Positions 40,623 through 50,310 are shown, counted from the first letter of the stretch. The stretch: DNA of 64,000 bases from Novosphingobium decolorationis (GCF_018417475.1 NZ_CP054856.1:1953001-2017000); one strand, 5' to 3'. Program-made: numbers and translations. The notes: generated from the letters alone by a model not told the origin.

Positions 40623-42410
40623 TTGGAGGCTCGTAAAATACCTGACGGAATCGACGATGTCCGGGAACGGTATGCAAGTGAACGCAAGCGTCGGATGCAA
40701 GGCGGGGCGGGCCGCTACATGGAACTGGAAGGCCGCTTCGCCGAAATGTTCGCGGACCCGTATGTCGACTTGGCTGCACGTCGCGATCCGATCTCGCGAG
40801 ACGTCGATGTTCTAATTGTTGGCGGCGGCTTTTCCGGACTGCTTGCGGCGGCAAACCTTCGCCGATCGGGAATTCAGGACTTCGTCATAGTCGACAAGGC
40901 CGGCGACTTCGGCGGAACCTGGTATTGGAACCGTTACCCCGGGGTGATGTGCGACGTCGAATCCTACATTTACTTGCCGATGATTGAGGAAATTGGAACA
41001 ATCCCATCCAAGCGCTACGCTCCGGGTCACGAAATCCTTGAACATAGCCGCGCCATTGGTCGTCACTTCGAACTCTACCCCAATGCCCTGTTTCAGACCC
41101 AGGTCACGAGTCTCAAATGGGCTGAAGACCAGCAACGTTGGTGCGTCGAAACCGCCCAGAACGATGTGATTCGCGCACGCTTCGTGATCCTTGGCAGTGG
41201 GCCGCTCAATTTGCCCCGCCTGCCAGACATACCGGGGATCGAGAGCTACACCGGTCACATGTTCCATACCTGTCGGTGGGACTATGACTATACCGGCGGC
41301 AGCCCGACCACCTCGATGGACCGCCTGGCCGACAAGCGCGTTGCGATTGTTGGTACCGGAGCGACTGGCGTACAGGTAGTCCCCGAACTCGCGATCGCGT
41401 CGAAGGAGCTTATTGTCGTGCAGCGCACCCCGTCCGCCGTCGGGGTGCGCGACAACGCGCCGACAGACATGGCGTGGTTCAAGAGCCTGAAGGCCGGATG
41501 GCAGCGCCAGCGCATGGAAAACTTCGATGCGATTCTAGCGGGCATACCTCAGACCGAAAATCTGGTGGGCGACGAGTGGAGCAATATCTGGTCACCGGAA
41601 CCAGTCATGCTCGAGGGCGAGGATGCGGGTGCAATGTCGCTGGCCGAAGTCTACGAACTGACGGACTTCCGCCGCATGGAACGCGTACGTCAGCGCATCG
41701 ACGCGGTTGTGAAAGACCCCGTAACCGCAGCGGCCCTGAAGCCCTATTATGGCCGCTTCTGCAAGCGACCGTGCTTTCATGACGAGTACCTCGAGGCATT
41801 CAACCGTGAGAACGTCACTCTGGTCGACACGGGCAGTCGCGGCGTTGAACGAATCACGCCGACCGGCTTGGAGCTTGCGGGCAGGCAGTATGAGGTCGAC
41901 TGCATCATCTTCGCGACTGGATTCGAACTTGCGGCCCGGGCCGACAGGTCAGGCGGGTTCACGCTCGAAGGGGTCGGGGGTCGAGCGCTGTCCGATAAAT
42001 GGGATCAGGAATTCCGCTCGCTTCATGGAATGAGCACTCGAGACTTCCCCAACTTGTTTGTTATCGGTACCTTCCGCCAGTCAGCAGGGACTATCAATGT
42101 CCCCTACTCGTTCGGGGATCAGGCCGAGCATGCCGCTGAGACTATCGCGATATTGCTGCGATTGGGGGCCACTCGGATGGAAGTGACCCAGGCCGCAGAA
42201 GATGCATGGACCGATCAGTGCAAGCAAAAATCCCGGCGTGATCTGGCCTACCTGAGGAACTGCACTCCCGGCTCCTACAATGGCGAAGGCAACACCGAGA
42301 ACCTGTCGCTGCTTGTCGACCCCTACGGAGGCGGCCCCTTGGAGTATGCGCAATTGATCCGGGACTGGCGCACCAATGGTGGCATGAAGCGCGACCTGGA
42401 CCTCGCCTGA
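40623..42410 (+). CDS. Baeyer-Villiger monooxygenase (flavin-containing)
   Basis: 595-residue type I BVMO (FAD + NADPH, O2): ketone to ester or lactone. The N-terminal extension (DDVRERYASERKRRMQ, GRYMELEGRFAEMFADPY) resembles that of cyclododecanone/HAPMO-type enzymes. The FAD site is VLIVGGGFSGLLAAANL, followed by DFGGTWYWNRYPGVMCDVES. The BVMO fingerprint appears as YTGHMFHTCRWD, with Tyr for the first Phe and Asp in the last position. The NADPH site is VAIVGTGATGVQVVPELA, and FATGFEL closes the flavin domain. The first in-frame start is a TTG at 40623. It lies with ADH and a hydrolase in one direction. Confidence 0.93.
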   Translation: MEARKIPDGIDDVRERYASERKRRMQGGAGRYMELEGRFAEMFADPYVDLAARRDPISRDVDVLIVGGGFSGLLAAANLRRSGIQDFVIVDKAGDFGGTWYWNRYPGVMCDVESYIYLPMIEEIGTIPSKRYAPGHEILEHSRAIGRHFELYPNALFQTQVTSLKWAEDQQRWCVETAQNDVIRARFVILGSGPLNLPRLPDIPGIESYTGHMFHTCRWDYDYTGGSPTTSMDRLADKRVAIVGTGATGVQVVPELAIASKELIVVQRTPSAVGVRDNAPTDMAWFKSLKAGWQRQRMENFDAILAGIPQTENLVGDEWSNIWSPEPVMLEGEDAGAMSLAEVYELTDFRRMERVRQRIDAVVKDPVTAAALKPYYGRFCKRPCFHDEYLEAFNRENVTLVDTGSRGVERITPTGLELAGRQYEVDCIIFATGFELAARADRSGGFTLEGVGGRALSDKWDQEFRSLHGMSTRDFPNLFVIGTFRQSAGTINVPYSFGDQAEHAAETIAILLRLGATRMEVTQAAEDAWTDQCKQKSRRDLAYLRNCTPGSYNGEGNTENLSLLVDPYGGGPLEYAQLIRDWRTNGGMKRDLDLA

Positions 42411-42729
42411 TCTACGAGGCAGTCCGCTTCGACAAGGTTCAGGCTGCCGCTGATCTCATCCTGGAGTGGGCTGTGACCCAGTGAACCAGATCGACCGCTG
42501 CATGCTCTTGTTTTACCCTATTTGCACTGCCACCTTCCAAAGGCCAGGTCATTTCATCTCAGGTGGAACTGTCTAAGTCGGAGGCAACTCCCACACGAGA
42601 ACCACTGATCCGAATCTTCCATCTTGTAGGATGATATTCTGCTAAGTAGAATGGCTCACCTAATCAGAAAGACTGCCCGCCAAGTGCCCCCGGCTCTTGC
42701 TACGTGGTAGCCCGTCAGAGGAACCCGAA
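42411..42729 (+). promoter_or_regulatory. Spacer upstream of the alcohol dehydrogenase with an imperfect palindrome
   Basis: About 320 bases without a gene. ATTCTGCTAAGTAGAAT at 42636-42652 is a near-palindrome (7-base arms, one mismatch) in an AT-richer stretch 78 bases before the ADH start and could be an operator. AGAGGAA just before 42730 is the ribosome site of the ADH gene. Nothing else is recognisable. Confidence 0.35.
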
Positions 42730-43821
42730 ATGCCAACTGAGATCAGAGCCGCGGTGCTGCATGCGCCCCATGAGCCAATCCGTATCGAGCGCCTTATCCT
42801 TGACGATCCTGACGCGGATGAGGTGCTGATCGAGATCCGCGCCGCCGGGCTGTGCCATTCCGATCTTCACTACATCGAAGGACACATCGGGGGGACTTTT
42901 CCGATGGTGCTAGGCCACGAGGCCGCCGGAGTGGTGGTGAAGGTTGGTGACAAGGTCACCGGATTGAAACCGGGCGACCACGTGATTCCGCTGTTCAGCC
43001 CTGAGTGCCGTCAGTGCGTTAATTGCCTGTCAGGCCGGACCAACTTCTGTCTTAGGCCCGCGACAGTCCCGGGACGGTCGCGGATGAAGACGCTCGACGG
43101 ACAGCCGGTCTATCGTGCCTCGCTCGGGACCACCGCGACCCATGCCGTGCTGTCCGAACACGCCGTGTGCAAGATTCGCGACGACGCGCCGTTCGACAAG
43201 GTCTTCTACTGCGGATGCGGCATCACCACCGGGGTCGGCGCGGCCATGTTCCAGGCCAAGGTCAAGCGCGATGACCGGGTCATCGTGTTCGGCGTCGGCG
43301 GTATCGGTCTGAACGTGCTGCAAGGTGCGCGCCTGGCCGGCGCGAAGCAGATCGTCGCGGTGGACGCCAATCCCCTTCGAGAGGAATCCGCGCTCAAGTT
43401 CGGCGCCACCCATTTCGTCAACGTCCACGACCATGGCGACAAGATCGTCGAGCACCTCCAGCAGATCACCGGCGGCGGTGCCGAATACTGCTTCGAGTGC
43501 ATCGGCAATGTCGAGGTGATGCGCCAGGCGCTTGCCGCTACGAACCCTTACTGGGGTCGCGCCATCGTCGTCGGCATCGCGCCGGCCGGAAAGCAGGTAT
43601 CGTTCGATGCAATCAGCCTGATCCTCGGTCGGGGCATCTCTGGTTCCGTGTTCGGCGGCGCCAAGGGCAAGACCGACCTGCCCAAGGTCGTCGACTGGTA
43701 TATGAACGGCGACATCATGGTCGATGAACTCGTAACCCACACCATGAAGCTTGAGGATATCAACGAGGGCTACGACCTCATGCGCCGTGGTGAATCCATC
43801 CGCACCGCAATCGTCCTGTGA
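42730..43821 (+). CDS. Zinc-dependent alcohol dehydrogenase
   Basis: 363-residue medium-chain ADH. The catalytic zinc ligands are in GLCHSDLHY (Cys), GHEAAGVVV (His) and CGCGITTGVGAAM (Cys). The structural zinc lobe is CRQCVNCLSGRTNFC. The NAD site is VIVFGVGGIGLNVLQGARLA, followed by the acidic end IVAVDANP. The ATG at 42730 has AGAGGAA six bases upstream. It precedes the alpha/beta hydrolase by 13 bp and follows the BVMO gene, so it probably oxidises the secondary alcohol that feeds the BVMO. Confidence 0.93.
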   Translation: MPTEIRAAVLHAPHEPIRIERLILDDPDADEVLIEIRAAGLCHSDLHYIEGHIGGTFPMVLGHEAAGVVVKVGDKVTGLKPGDHVIPLFSPECRQCVNCLSGRTNFCLRPATVPGRSRMKTLDGQPVYRASLGTTATHAVLSEHAVCKIRDDAPFDKVFYCGCGITTGVGAAMFQAKVKRDDRVIVFGVGGIGLNVLQGARLAGAKQIVAVDANPLREESALKFGATHFVNVHDHGDKIVEHLQQITGGGAEYCFECIGNVEVMRQALAATNPYWGRAIVVGIAPAGKQVSFDAISLILGRGISGSVFGGAKGKTDLPKVVDWYMNGDIMVDELVTHTMKLEDINEGYDLMRRGESIRTAIVL

Positions 43822-43834
43822 ATCGGCTCACGCG

Positions 43835-44770
43835 ATGAGCAGGATCTACGAGCCGACGGTAGAGGCGTTTCTCGAAGCCTTTCGCGCAGCTGGACTGCGG
43901 CCCTTCATCGAATGCACACCGGAACAGGCGCGCCAGCAACTCGCGGCCCTGCGCCAAGCTTCGCCGGTTGGTCCGGACATGGCGCGGATCGAGGATGTGC
44001 TCGTGAAAAGCGGCGAGGCGGAAATTGGCGCGCGGGTGTATGAACCGGTCCCGTCGTGCCGGAGCACAGTGGTCTACCTCCACGGCGGGGGCTGGGTTGT
44101 TGGCGATGTCGAAACGTCGGACTTCGCGGCTCGCCATCTCGCCGCGCGCACAGGTGCGCGCGTCGTCTCGGTCGGCTACCGGTTGGCGCCTGAGTACCCG
44201 TTCCCGACTGCGGTCGATGATGCAGAAGCGGGCTTGCGCTGGACCGCCGATTTCGTCCGGCGGCACGAGGGGGAAGGGCATCCGATCGTCATCGCCGGAG
44301 ACAGCGCCGGCGCCAATCTGGCGACTGTCGTCTGCCTCAGGATGCGCGACTGCTCTGGTCCGCGGATTGACGGGCAAATTCTGATCTATCCGGTCACGGA
44401 CTGTGATTTTACGACCGGTTCGTACATCGACTATGAGGCCGACAAGCCGCTCAGTTCGAGTGACATGCGCTGGTTCTGGTCACACTATGTGAAGGATGAA
44501 TCCGCCCGAACTCACCCCGAGGCTTCGCCGCTGCGCGGAGACCTGAAAGGTCTGCCGCCGGCTTTCGTGGTCACGGCGGAACATGACCCGCTGCGCGACG
44601 AAGGCGAGGCTTTTGCCGCAAAGCTGGCGGAAGCAGGCGTGCCGGTGCGCTACAAGCTTTATCCTGGCACGGTGCATGGTTTCTTTTCGCTCCCGCACGT
44701 GGTCGTCCCGGCCCAGACCTTGCTGTCCGACTGTGCCGACTTCATCAACTCGTTGACGCCTGTGGAGTAA
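43835..44770 (+). CDS. Alpha/beta hydrolase (hormone-sensitive lipase family esterase)
   Basis: 311 residues. The oxyanion motif is VVYLHGGGWVVGDVE, the nucleophile is in IAGDSAGANLATVV, the Asp in VTAEHDPLRDEGE and the His in GTVHGFFSL, a complete catalytic triad. GYRLAPEYPFPTAVDDA is the family's second hallmark. The ATG at 43835 follows the ADH stop by 13 bases without a strong ribosome site. As the last step of the BVMO unit it would hydrolyse the ester or lactone. It seems to duplicate the function of the nonsense-mutated hydrolase at 37723. Confidence 0.92.
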   Translation: MSRIYEPTVEAFLEAFRAAGLRPFIECTPEQARQQLAALRQASPVGPDMARIEDVLVKSGEAEIGARVYEPVPSCRSTVVYLHGGGWVVGDVETSDFAARHLAARTGARVVSVGYRLAPEYPFPTAVDDAEAGLRWTADFVRRHEGEGHPIVIAGDSAGANLATVVCLRMRDCSGPRIDGQILIYPVTDCDFTTGSYIDYEADKPLSSSDMRWFWSHYVKDESARTHPEASPLRGDLKGLPPAFVVTAEHDPLRDEGEAFAAKLAEAGVPVRYKLYPGTVHGFFSLPHVVVPAQTLLSDCADFINSLTPVE

Positions 44771-44802
44771 ACCCAGCTCCCGGTGCCGGCAGGCGCCATT
44801 GT

Positions 44803-45133
44803 TCAATCCGTATTGCCGGGACCCAGGCATCGACCCTTGTCGTAGAGTATGTGGCGCCAGACAGGCACGATTGTCAGCGGCGTTGAAAAGCCGGTGACCT
44901 TCGTGCGCGGATCGGTCAGATCCGTGACTGTCCGGAAGGCGGCCGAGGCGGCCTTTAGGTCATTGAACCCCAGTTCCATGTATAGGTCATACTGCCACTC
45001 ATCATTGATGACCTTGCCGATGTGGATCGAAACGGCGGGAATGCGCTCGACGGCTTCAAGCAAGGCGGCCGACCAGTCTGCCGGGCCCTTCACCGCGTCG
45101 AAAGAGTGGAGCAGCCAGACACCGATAGCCGCC
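44803..45133 (-). pseudogene. Unknown protein, 5' end removed by IS21-B
   Basis: An open minus-strand frame of 109 codons continues to the edge of IS21-B without a start, so the N-terminus is lost. The remaining sequence (IPAVSIHIGKVINDEWQYDL, ELGFNDLKAASAAF, then FSTPLTIVPVWRHILYD) resembles the alpha+beta barrel pattern of small stress-responsive (Dabb-type) proteins, but the match is weak. It is convergent with the hydrolase gene. Confidence 0.5.
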
Positions 45134-45192
45134 TGTCAACGGCGGAGCAAAAGTCGGCCATTCGGCGGCGTAAAACCAGGCCATCGTGTTAC

Positions 45193-45245
45193 ATGCCGGG
45201 GGGAGTGGCGTGAGGGCGTAGCCCGAGGGCCACTCCCCCCGGCAT
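45193..45245. terminator. 17-bp perfect hairpin inside IS21-B, copy 2
   Basis: The same 17-bp stem and 19-base loop as at 32211-32263, between the left end and istB. Preservation in both copies shows that it is a fixed part of the element. Confidence 0.5.
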
Positions 45246-45256
45246 TGGTGTAATTT

Positions 45257-46024
45257 TCAGGGTCTGGTTTTGGCCTTGCGGGCCCGGCTGTGCGCGAGGC
45301 GATAGCTTTCGCCGTTCATCTCGAGGATGCTGACGTGATGGGTCAGGCGATCGAGGAGCGCGCCTGTGAGACGCTCAGATCCGAAGGTTTCGGTCCATTC
45401 GTCGAAGGGCAGGTTGCTGGTGATGAAGGTGGAGCCGCGTTCGTAACGCTGGGAGATCAGCTCGAACAACAGTTCGGCGCCGGTCTTGGAGAGCGGCACA
45501 AAGCCCAGTTCGTCGATGATGAGCAGCTTGTATCCGGCCATCTGCTTCTGGAAGCGCAGAAGACGGCGCTCGTCGCGGGCCTCCATCATTTCGCTGACCA
45601 GCGCTGCCGCGGTGGTGAAGCCCACCGACAGTCCTTTCTGGCATGCTGCCAGTCCGAGCCCCAACGCTACGTGCGTCTTTCCGGTGCCTGATGGCCCCAG
45701 AGCGATGGCGTTCTCACGCCGCTCGATCCACTCGCAGCGCGCCATCTCGAGCACCTGCATCTTGTTGAGCCTGGGGATGGCGGCGAAGTCGAAGCTGTCG
45801 AGGCTTTTGACGGCGGGGAAGCGCGCGGCCTTGATGCGCCGCTCGACCATGCGACGCTCCCTGTCGATCATTTCCATCTCGACGAGGCGGGCGAGGAAGC
45901 GGATATGATCGACGCCTTCAGCGGCACATTGCCGCGAGAGATTGTGATGCTCACGCAGGCACGTAGGCAGCTTGAGCGCCTTGAGATGGTGAGCGAGAAG
46001 GATCTCCGGGGCCTGATCGCTCAT
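45257..46024 (-). CDS. istB: IS21-family helper ATPase IstB (element B, copy 2)
   Basis: 255 residues, the same protein as in copy 1 except for LREHHNLSRQC in place of LREHHKLARQC near residue 26. The Walker motifs (IALGPSGTGKTHVALGLG, LLIIDELGFVPL) are unchanged. It overlaps the istA stop by four bases. The enzyme appears intact. Confidence 0.93.
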   Translation of the reverse strand: MSDQAPEILLAHHLKALKLPTCLREHHNLSRQCAAEGVDHIRFLARLVEMEMIDRERRMVERRIKAARFPAVKSLDSFDFAAIPRLNKMQVLEMARCEWIERRENAIALGPSGTGKTHVALGLGLAACQKGLSVGFTTAAALVSEMMEARDERRLLRFQKQMAGYKLLIIDELGFVPLSKTGAELLFELISQRYERGSTFITSNLPFDEWTETFGSERLTGALLDRLTHHVSILEMNGESYRLAHSRARKAKTRP

Positions 46025-47530
46025 GCGGCCTCCTGCCGGTCGGAGAGCAGGCTCAGATAGGCTCTGGCAAAGGTCTTCTCGACCGTGGTGCGTGGCAGGA
46101 AGGGATAGACGTCCAGGTCCAGCCTGGGCGGTACGCGTTCGATCCGGCACAGGACGAGGTGCTTGACGGCATCGAAGCCGATGGCGCCAAGATCGATGGC
46201 CTGTTCGACCGCCGCCTGGAGATCGGCGAGGGTGAACGTTTCCAGCAGGCGCAGTACCTGCACATATTCGCGCCTGCCATGTTTGTGCATGCGCCCTTCC
46301 ATCAACCGCTGCAGTGTCGTGAACGCTTCGGGCAGGTCCCAGCCCTGCAAAGGCGCAGCCTGGTCGAATGCGTTGATCTTCTGCTCGATCAGCGGGAGAT
46401 AATGGAGCGGGTCGAAGACAACCTCCTCGCGGGCATAGCAACGAGGATGACGGGCGATGACTTCGCTGCGGCAGCCGATCACCACCTCATCGACATAGGC
46501 CCTGATCCAGACCTCCTGATGGCCCCAGGCCACCGGAACCGAATAATCGTTGGTCCTGTAGCGCACCAGGGATTGCGAGGAGACCCTCCCGCCTTTCTGA
46601 TCGCAGGCCTCGAAGGGTGTAGCGGGCAGAGGCTGCATGGCCGCGAGATCGCGCTGCAGCCGCTCACCGATCGTCTCGCTCTGCCCGCGCACCTTGTCCT
46701 GCTGGCGCTTGCGGCATTGCTCCTCCAGCCACAGGTTGAACGCCTCCCAGGTCGGGAACTTCGGGATCGGCACCATGAAGTTGCGCCGGCAATAGCCTAC
46801 CAGCCCCTCCACATTGCCTTTCTCGTTCCCCTTGCCCGGGCGAGCATAGCGGTCGCGGATCACGTAATGTGACAGGAAAGCGCTGAACAGCGTGGCACGC
46901 TGCCGCGTGCCGTCGGGCAGGATCTTCGTCACAAGGCAGCGATCGTTGTCATAGACGATCGAGCGCGGTACCGCGCCGAAAAACGCGAAGGCATGCACGT
47001 GTCCGTCCACCCAGGGCCTCCGCCACCGCCGCCGGATAGGCCCGCACATAGCAGGCATCACTGTGCGGCAGATCGAGCGCGAAGAAGTAGGCCTTCTGCT
47101 CCACCCCGCCGATCTCCACCAGCGCTTCCCCGAAATCGGCCTGCGCATCTCCCGCAGGGTGCGCCAGCGGCACGAACATCTCCCGGCTGCGCTGTTCGCG
47201 CTCCCGGATGTAATCCTTGATGATCGTATAGCCGCCGGTGAAACCATGCTCGGTGCGCAAACGGTCGAATACCCGCTTCGCCGTATGGCGTTGCTTGCGC
47301 GGGACACTGCGGTCACCCTCAAGCCATCCATCAATGATCGCCACAAACCCGTCCAGCTTCGGGCGCTGCGGTACGGACTGGCGCCGGTAACCCGGCGGCG
47401 ATGAAAACGACAGCATCTTGCGTACCGTTTCGCGCGACACATTGAAACGCTTCGCCGCCGCCCGTTGGCTCATGCCATCCGCGCAAGCCAGACGGACCTG
47501 AAGATAAAGTTCCACGCTGTAGATCCCCAC
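46021..47530 (-). pseudogene. istA: IS21-family transposase IstA (element B, copy 2), frameshifted
   Basis: Identical to the intact istA at 33039-34547 except for one additional G at about 47014 (CCAGGGCC against CCAGGCC). Translation from 47530 leaves the frame after YPAAVAEAL and stops at 46949; the C-terminal two-thirds continues in another frame to 46021. The first catalytic Asp is before the shift and the rest of the triad after it, so this copy depends on another IstA. A homopolymer sequencing error is possible. Confidence 0.9.
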
Positions 47531-47635
47531 ACCTCCCTGACTCGGCAGAAAGGCTTCAAGGTGGACGACTTTTACGCCGCCCGCAGCAGGACTATCCCGC
47601 CGCTACCGTGGTCGAATATTGCTCCGCCGTTCTCA

Positions 47636-47878
47636 GAGCGCGCCGTCCGCCGCGGCGATCTCCATCAGCGACAGTGCGTAGGACACATAGTCCGCGCCCG
47701 CGCCGCCGACTGCTTCCGGCGCGGTCATGCCCAGCAGGCCCAGCGCTGCCAGTTCTTCGAACAATTCGGGCGGATAGGCCTTCGCCGCTTCATAGGCGGC
47801 GCTGTTCGGGCGAATCTGTTCCTGCGCGAAATCGCGCACTGCGTCGCGGATGGCGGACTGGGTCTCGGTGAGAATCAT
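47636..47878 (-). pseudogene. Acyl-CoA dehydrogenase, N-terminal fragment
   Basis: 81 codons from the ATG at 47878 (GGAGGAGG six bases upstream): ILTETQSAIRDAVRDFAQEQ, then the helical N-terminal domain ending in LMEIAAADGAL, where IS21-B begins. The active-site and FAD regions are lost. It lies downstream of the leucine operon on the same strand, so it may have been a related acyl-CoA dehydrogenase. The 235 bases between it and scoB hold its promoter. Confidence 0.88.
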
Positions 47879-48113
47879 GAACCTCCTCCAAATGGCACAT
47901 CGCTAAACGACCTCGCTTTTCGCTCGGAGCAACTGCCAAATGAAACGTAGTCCGCGATGAGGAGGGTGCCGTAACTAAGCGTCGCAACAGGCGCGCTGTC
48001 GTTCGCCAACGATCCCATCATCAGCGAAAAGGAAAGTGGCGATCTGACGAATATCGCCGAAGCCTGTCGACCTTGAGGGGATGTCGATCTGCGAAAAGAA
48101 GTACTGTCCTGCA

Positions 48114-48767
48114 TCAGCGTTCGAAGCGCGCGCTTGTCAGCGCCTCGATCGTTTCGAGATCCACGCCGGGTGCGATCTCGACGAGGCGAAACGGCCTGTG
48201 ATGATCGGGTCGCTCGAACACCGCGAGATTGGTGACGATCATGTCGACCACATTGAGCCCGGTGATCGGCAGCGTGCAGTCGGGAATGAATTTGGGCGTG
48301 CCGTCCTTCGCGGCATGATCCATCACGACGATGATCTTCTTCACACCCGCGACCAGGTCCATGGCGCCGCCCATGCCCTTCACCATCTTGCCGGGGATCA
48401 TCCAGTTGGCGATGTCGCCATTTTCTGCTACTTCCATCGCGCCCAGGACCGCGAGATCGATATGGCCACCGCGGATCATCGCGAAGCTGTCGGCGGACGA
48501 GAAATAGGATGTCTGGGGAAGCTCGGACACGGTCTGCTTGCCCGCATTGATGAGGTCGGCATCCTCCTCGCCCTCGTAGGGAAAGGGACCGATGCCGAGC
48601 ATGCCATTCTCCGATTGCAGCGTGACCTCGACGCCCGGCGGCACATGGTTCGCAACCAGGGTGGGGATGCCGATCCCGAGATTGACGTAGAATCCGTCCC
48701 GGAGCTCGCGCGCGGCACGCGCCGCCATCTGGTCCCTCGTCCAGCCTTGCGAACTGCCGCTCATCAT
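48114..48767 (-). CDS. scoB: 3-oxoacid CoA-transferase subunit B
   Basis: 217 residues, the catalytic half of a succinyl-CoA:acetoacetate CoA-transferase. The nucleophilic Glu lies in [14 protein letters not shown]. Other conserved parts are [38 protein letters not shown] and [19 protein letters not shown]. It is the last gene of the eight-gene operon and overlaps scoA by four bases; a GGGAGGAGG ribosome site lies upstream. The usual donor is succinyl-CoA, turning acetoacetate from HMG-CoA cleavage into acetoacetyl-CoA. Confidence 0.93.
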   Translation of the reverse strand: MMSGSSQGWTRDQMAARAARELRDGFYVNLGIGIPTLVANHVPPGVEVTLQSENGMLGIGPFPYEGEEDADLINAGKQTVSELPQTSYFSSADSFAMIRGGHIDLAVLGAMEVAENGDIANWMIPGKMVKGMGGAMDLVAGVKKIIVVMDHAAKDGTPKFIPDCTLPITGLNVVDMIVTNLAVFERPDHHRPFRLVEIAPGVDLETIEALTSARFER

Positions 48768-49471
48768 GCCTCCTCCCGCGCGCGCACCGTGCGCTGCTCA
48801 ATTTTCTTCGTGTAAGGTGCGCCGCAGATCAGGCGATTCACGTAGATCCCCGGCAAATGAATCTGATCGGGCTCGAGGGTGCCGGTCGGCACGATCTCCT
48901 CGACCTCGGCGATGCAGATGCGCCCGCAGGTCGCGGCCGGCGCGTTGAAGTTGCGGGCGGTCTTACGGAAGACCAGATTGCCGCTTTCATCGGCTTTCCA
49001 GCCCTTGATGATCGACAGGTCGGCCGTGATGGCGAGCTCCAGCACATAATCATGCTCGCCGAACCGCCGGACCTCCTTCCCCTGGGCCACGAGAGTCCCG
49101 ACTCCGGTGCGGGTATAGAATCCGGGAATGCCCGCGCCTCCCGCCCGCATACGCTCGGCGAGCGTCCCTTGCGGACAAAATTCGACCTCGAGTTCGCCGG
49201 TCAGATATTGTCGCTCGAACTCTTTGTTCTCGCCGACATAGGAGGCGATCATCTTGCGCACCTGACGGGAGCGAAGGAGCTTGCCGATCCCTTCATTATC
49301 GATGCCGGCATTGTTCGAGGCGAAGGTCAGATCGCGCACGCCCGAGGTCTCGATTGCGTCGAGCAGCCGCTCGGGGATGCCGCAAAGCCCGAAACCGCCG
49401 CTCGCGATCGTCATGCCATCGGTCAATAGACCGGCCAGCGCCGTATCGGCGTCGGCATAGATTTTTCTCAC
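48764..49471 (-). CDS. scoA: 3-oxoacid CoA-transferase subunit A
   Basis: 235 residues, CoA-binding half of the CoA-transferase. Family segments are [57 protein letters not shown] and the [18 protein letters not shown] region. The start is GTG, overlapping the lyase gene stop (GTGA). It pairs with scoB. The subfamily is the succinyl-CoA:3-ketoacid type rather than the 3-oxoadipate type, judged from sequence and the leucine-pathway neighbours. Confidence 0.92.
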   Translation of the reverse strand: MRKIYADADTALAGLLTDGMTIASGGFGLCGIPERLLDAIETSGVRDLTFASNNAGIDNEGIGKLLRSRQVRKMIASYVGENKEFERQYLTGELEVEFCPQGTLAERMRAGGAGIPGFYTRTGVGTLVAQGKEVRRFGEHDYVLELAITADLSIIKGWKADESGNLVFRKTARNFNAPAATCGRICIAEVEEIVPTGTLEPDQIHLPGIYVNRLICGAPYTKKIEQRTVRAREEA

Positions 49472-50310
49472 GCAATCTCTCCTGCTGTCTGAAGGATGCG
49501 CCGAGCCTGCTTGAGGTGCGGCGCATCGATCATCTGTCCTTCGAGCTGAAGCGCACCGGCGTCAGGCCGGGCGGCGAACGCCGCGACGATGGCGCGGGCC
49601 CGAACGAGCTCGTCCTCGTCCGGCGTAAAAGCCTGGTTGATGATCGCGACCTGCGCCGGGTGGATCGCCATTACGCCCGTGAAGCCGTCGCGCCGCGCGC
49701 GGCGCGCATAGTCGGCAAGGCCGTCGAGGTCGCGAAAGGCCGGGAACACCGTCTCGATAGCGGGCACATCGGCGGCGTGCGCGGCGAAGAGCGTCAACGA
49801 CCGTGCGAGCTCGTACGGCGGGGTATAGCGGCCATCCTCCTCGCGAGAGGTCGCCGCGCCGATCGCGGCGGGCAGGTCTTCAGCGCCCCAGGTCAGACCG
49901 AGAAGATGGCGCGAAACCTCGGCATAGCTGCCGAGCCCGAAGATCGCACGCGGCGTCTCGGTCGCGATCGGCAAAATAGGTGCTGCGCCGATGCGCTGCG
50001 CGAGCGACATCACGCTTAATGCGCCTTCCGACTTGGGCAGCAGGAAACCATCGGGTGCGCAATCCAAAACCGCCGTCAGATCGTCTTCGAGCAATCCGCT
50101 ATCCTGAGGATTCACGCGAACGAAAAGTTTCACCTGACGGTCGCCCTGTTCGCGCAGGAAGCGCGCCGTCGCCTCGCGCGCGGCGAGCTTGGCCGAGGGT
50201 GCCACCGCATCCTCCAGGTCGAGAATGAGCGCATCTGCACCGGTTCGTAGCGCCTTCTCCATCCGGTCGGGACGATCTCCGGGCACGAACAGCAGCGAAC
50301 GCAGCCTCAT
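49468..50310 (-). CDS. CitE-like CoA-ester lyase (HpcH/HpaI family), probable HMG-CoA lyase
   Basis: 280-residue HpcH/HpaI (citrate lyase beta-like) TIM-barrel protein, starting at MRLRSLLFVPGDRPDRMEKA. The Mg2+/acyl-CoA residues are in DALILDLEDAVAPSAK, VRVNPQDSG, LPIATETPRAIFGL and LTWGAEDLPAAIGA. It ends in GVMAIHPAQVAIIN and a lid helix. These enzymes split malyl-, citramalyl- or (R)-3-hydroxy-3-methylglutaryl-CoA. In this operon, between the hydratase and the acetoacetate CoA-transferase, HMG-CoA cleavage is the expected reaction. No LiuE-type HMG-CoA lyase gene is present. Citramalyl-CoA lyase is the main alternative. Confidence 0.86.
   Translation of the reverse strand: MRLRSLLFVPGDRPDRMEKALRTGADALILDLEDAVAPSAKLAAREATARFLREQGDRQVKLFVRVNPQDSGLLEDDLTAVLDCAPDGFLLPKSEGALSVMSLAQRIGAAPILPIATETPRAIFGLGSYAEVSRHLLGLTWGAEDLPAAIGAATSREEDGRYTPPYELARSLTLFAAHAADVPAIETVFPAFRDLDGLADYARRARRDGFTGVMAIHPAQVAIINQAFTPDEDELVRARAIVAAFAARPDAGALQLEGQMIDAPHLKQARRILQTAGEIA

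Larger units (their letters stand above)
45134..47635 (-). mobile_element. IS21-family element B, copy 2
   Basis: 2,502 bp, nearly identical to copy 1 at 32152-34652 and in the same orientation. It has one extra G at about 47014 (in istA) and a few substitutions in istB. The ends are the same TGTCAACGGCGG and TGAGAACGGCGG. No target duplication is present: the left flank truncates an unknown gene and the right flank an acyl-CoA dehydrogenase gene. Together the copies bracket 34653-45133. Confidence 0.94.

Noticed and set aside
42636..42652. A firm operator call for ATTCTGCTAAGTAGAAT
   Set aside because: The arms are short with one mismatch, and no second copy was noticed at the other genes of the island, so it is mentioned only as a possibility in the spacer entry.
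32152..47635. Classical composite transposon formed by the two IS21-B copies
   Set aside because: The outer flanks (IS3 orfB at 32151 and acyl-CoA dehydrogenase at 47636) show no target duplication, and genes are truncated at both inner and outer junctions, so a single composite transposition does not explain it.
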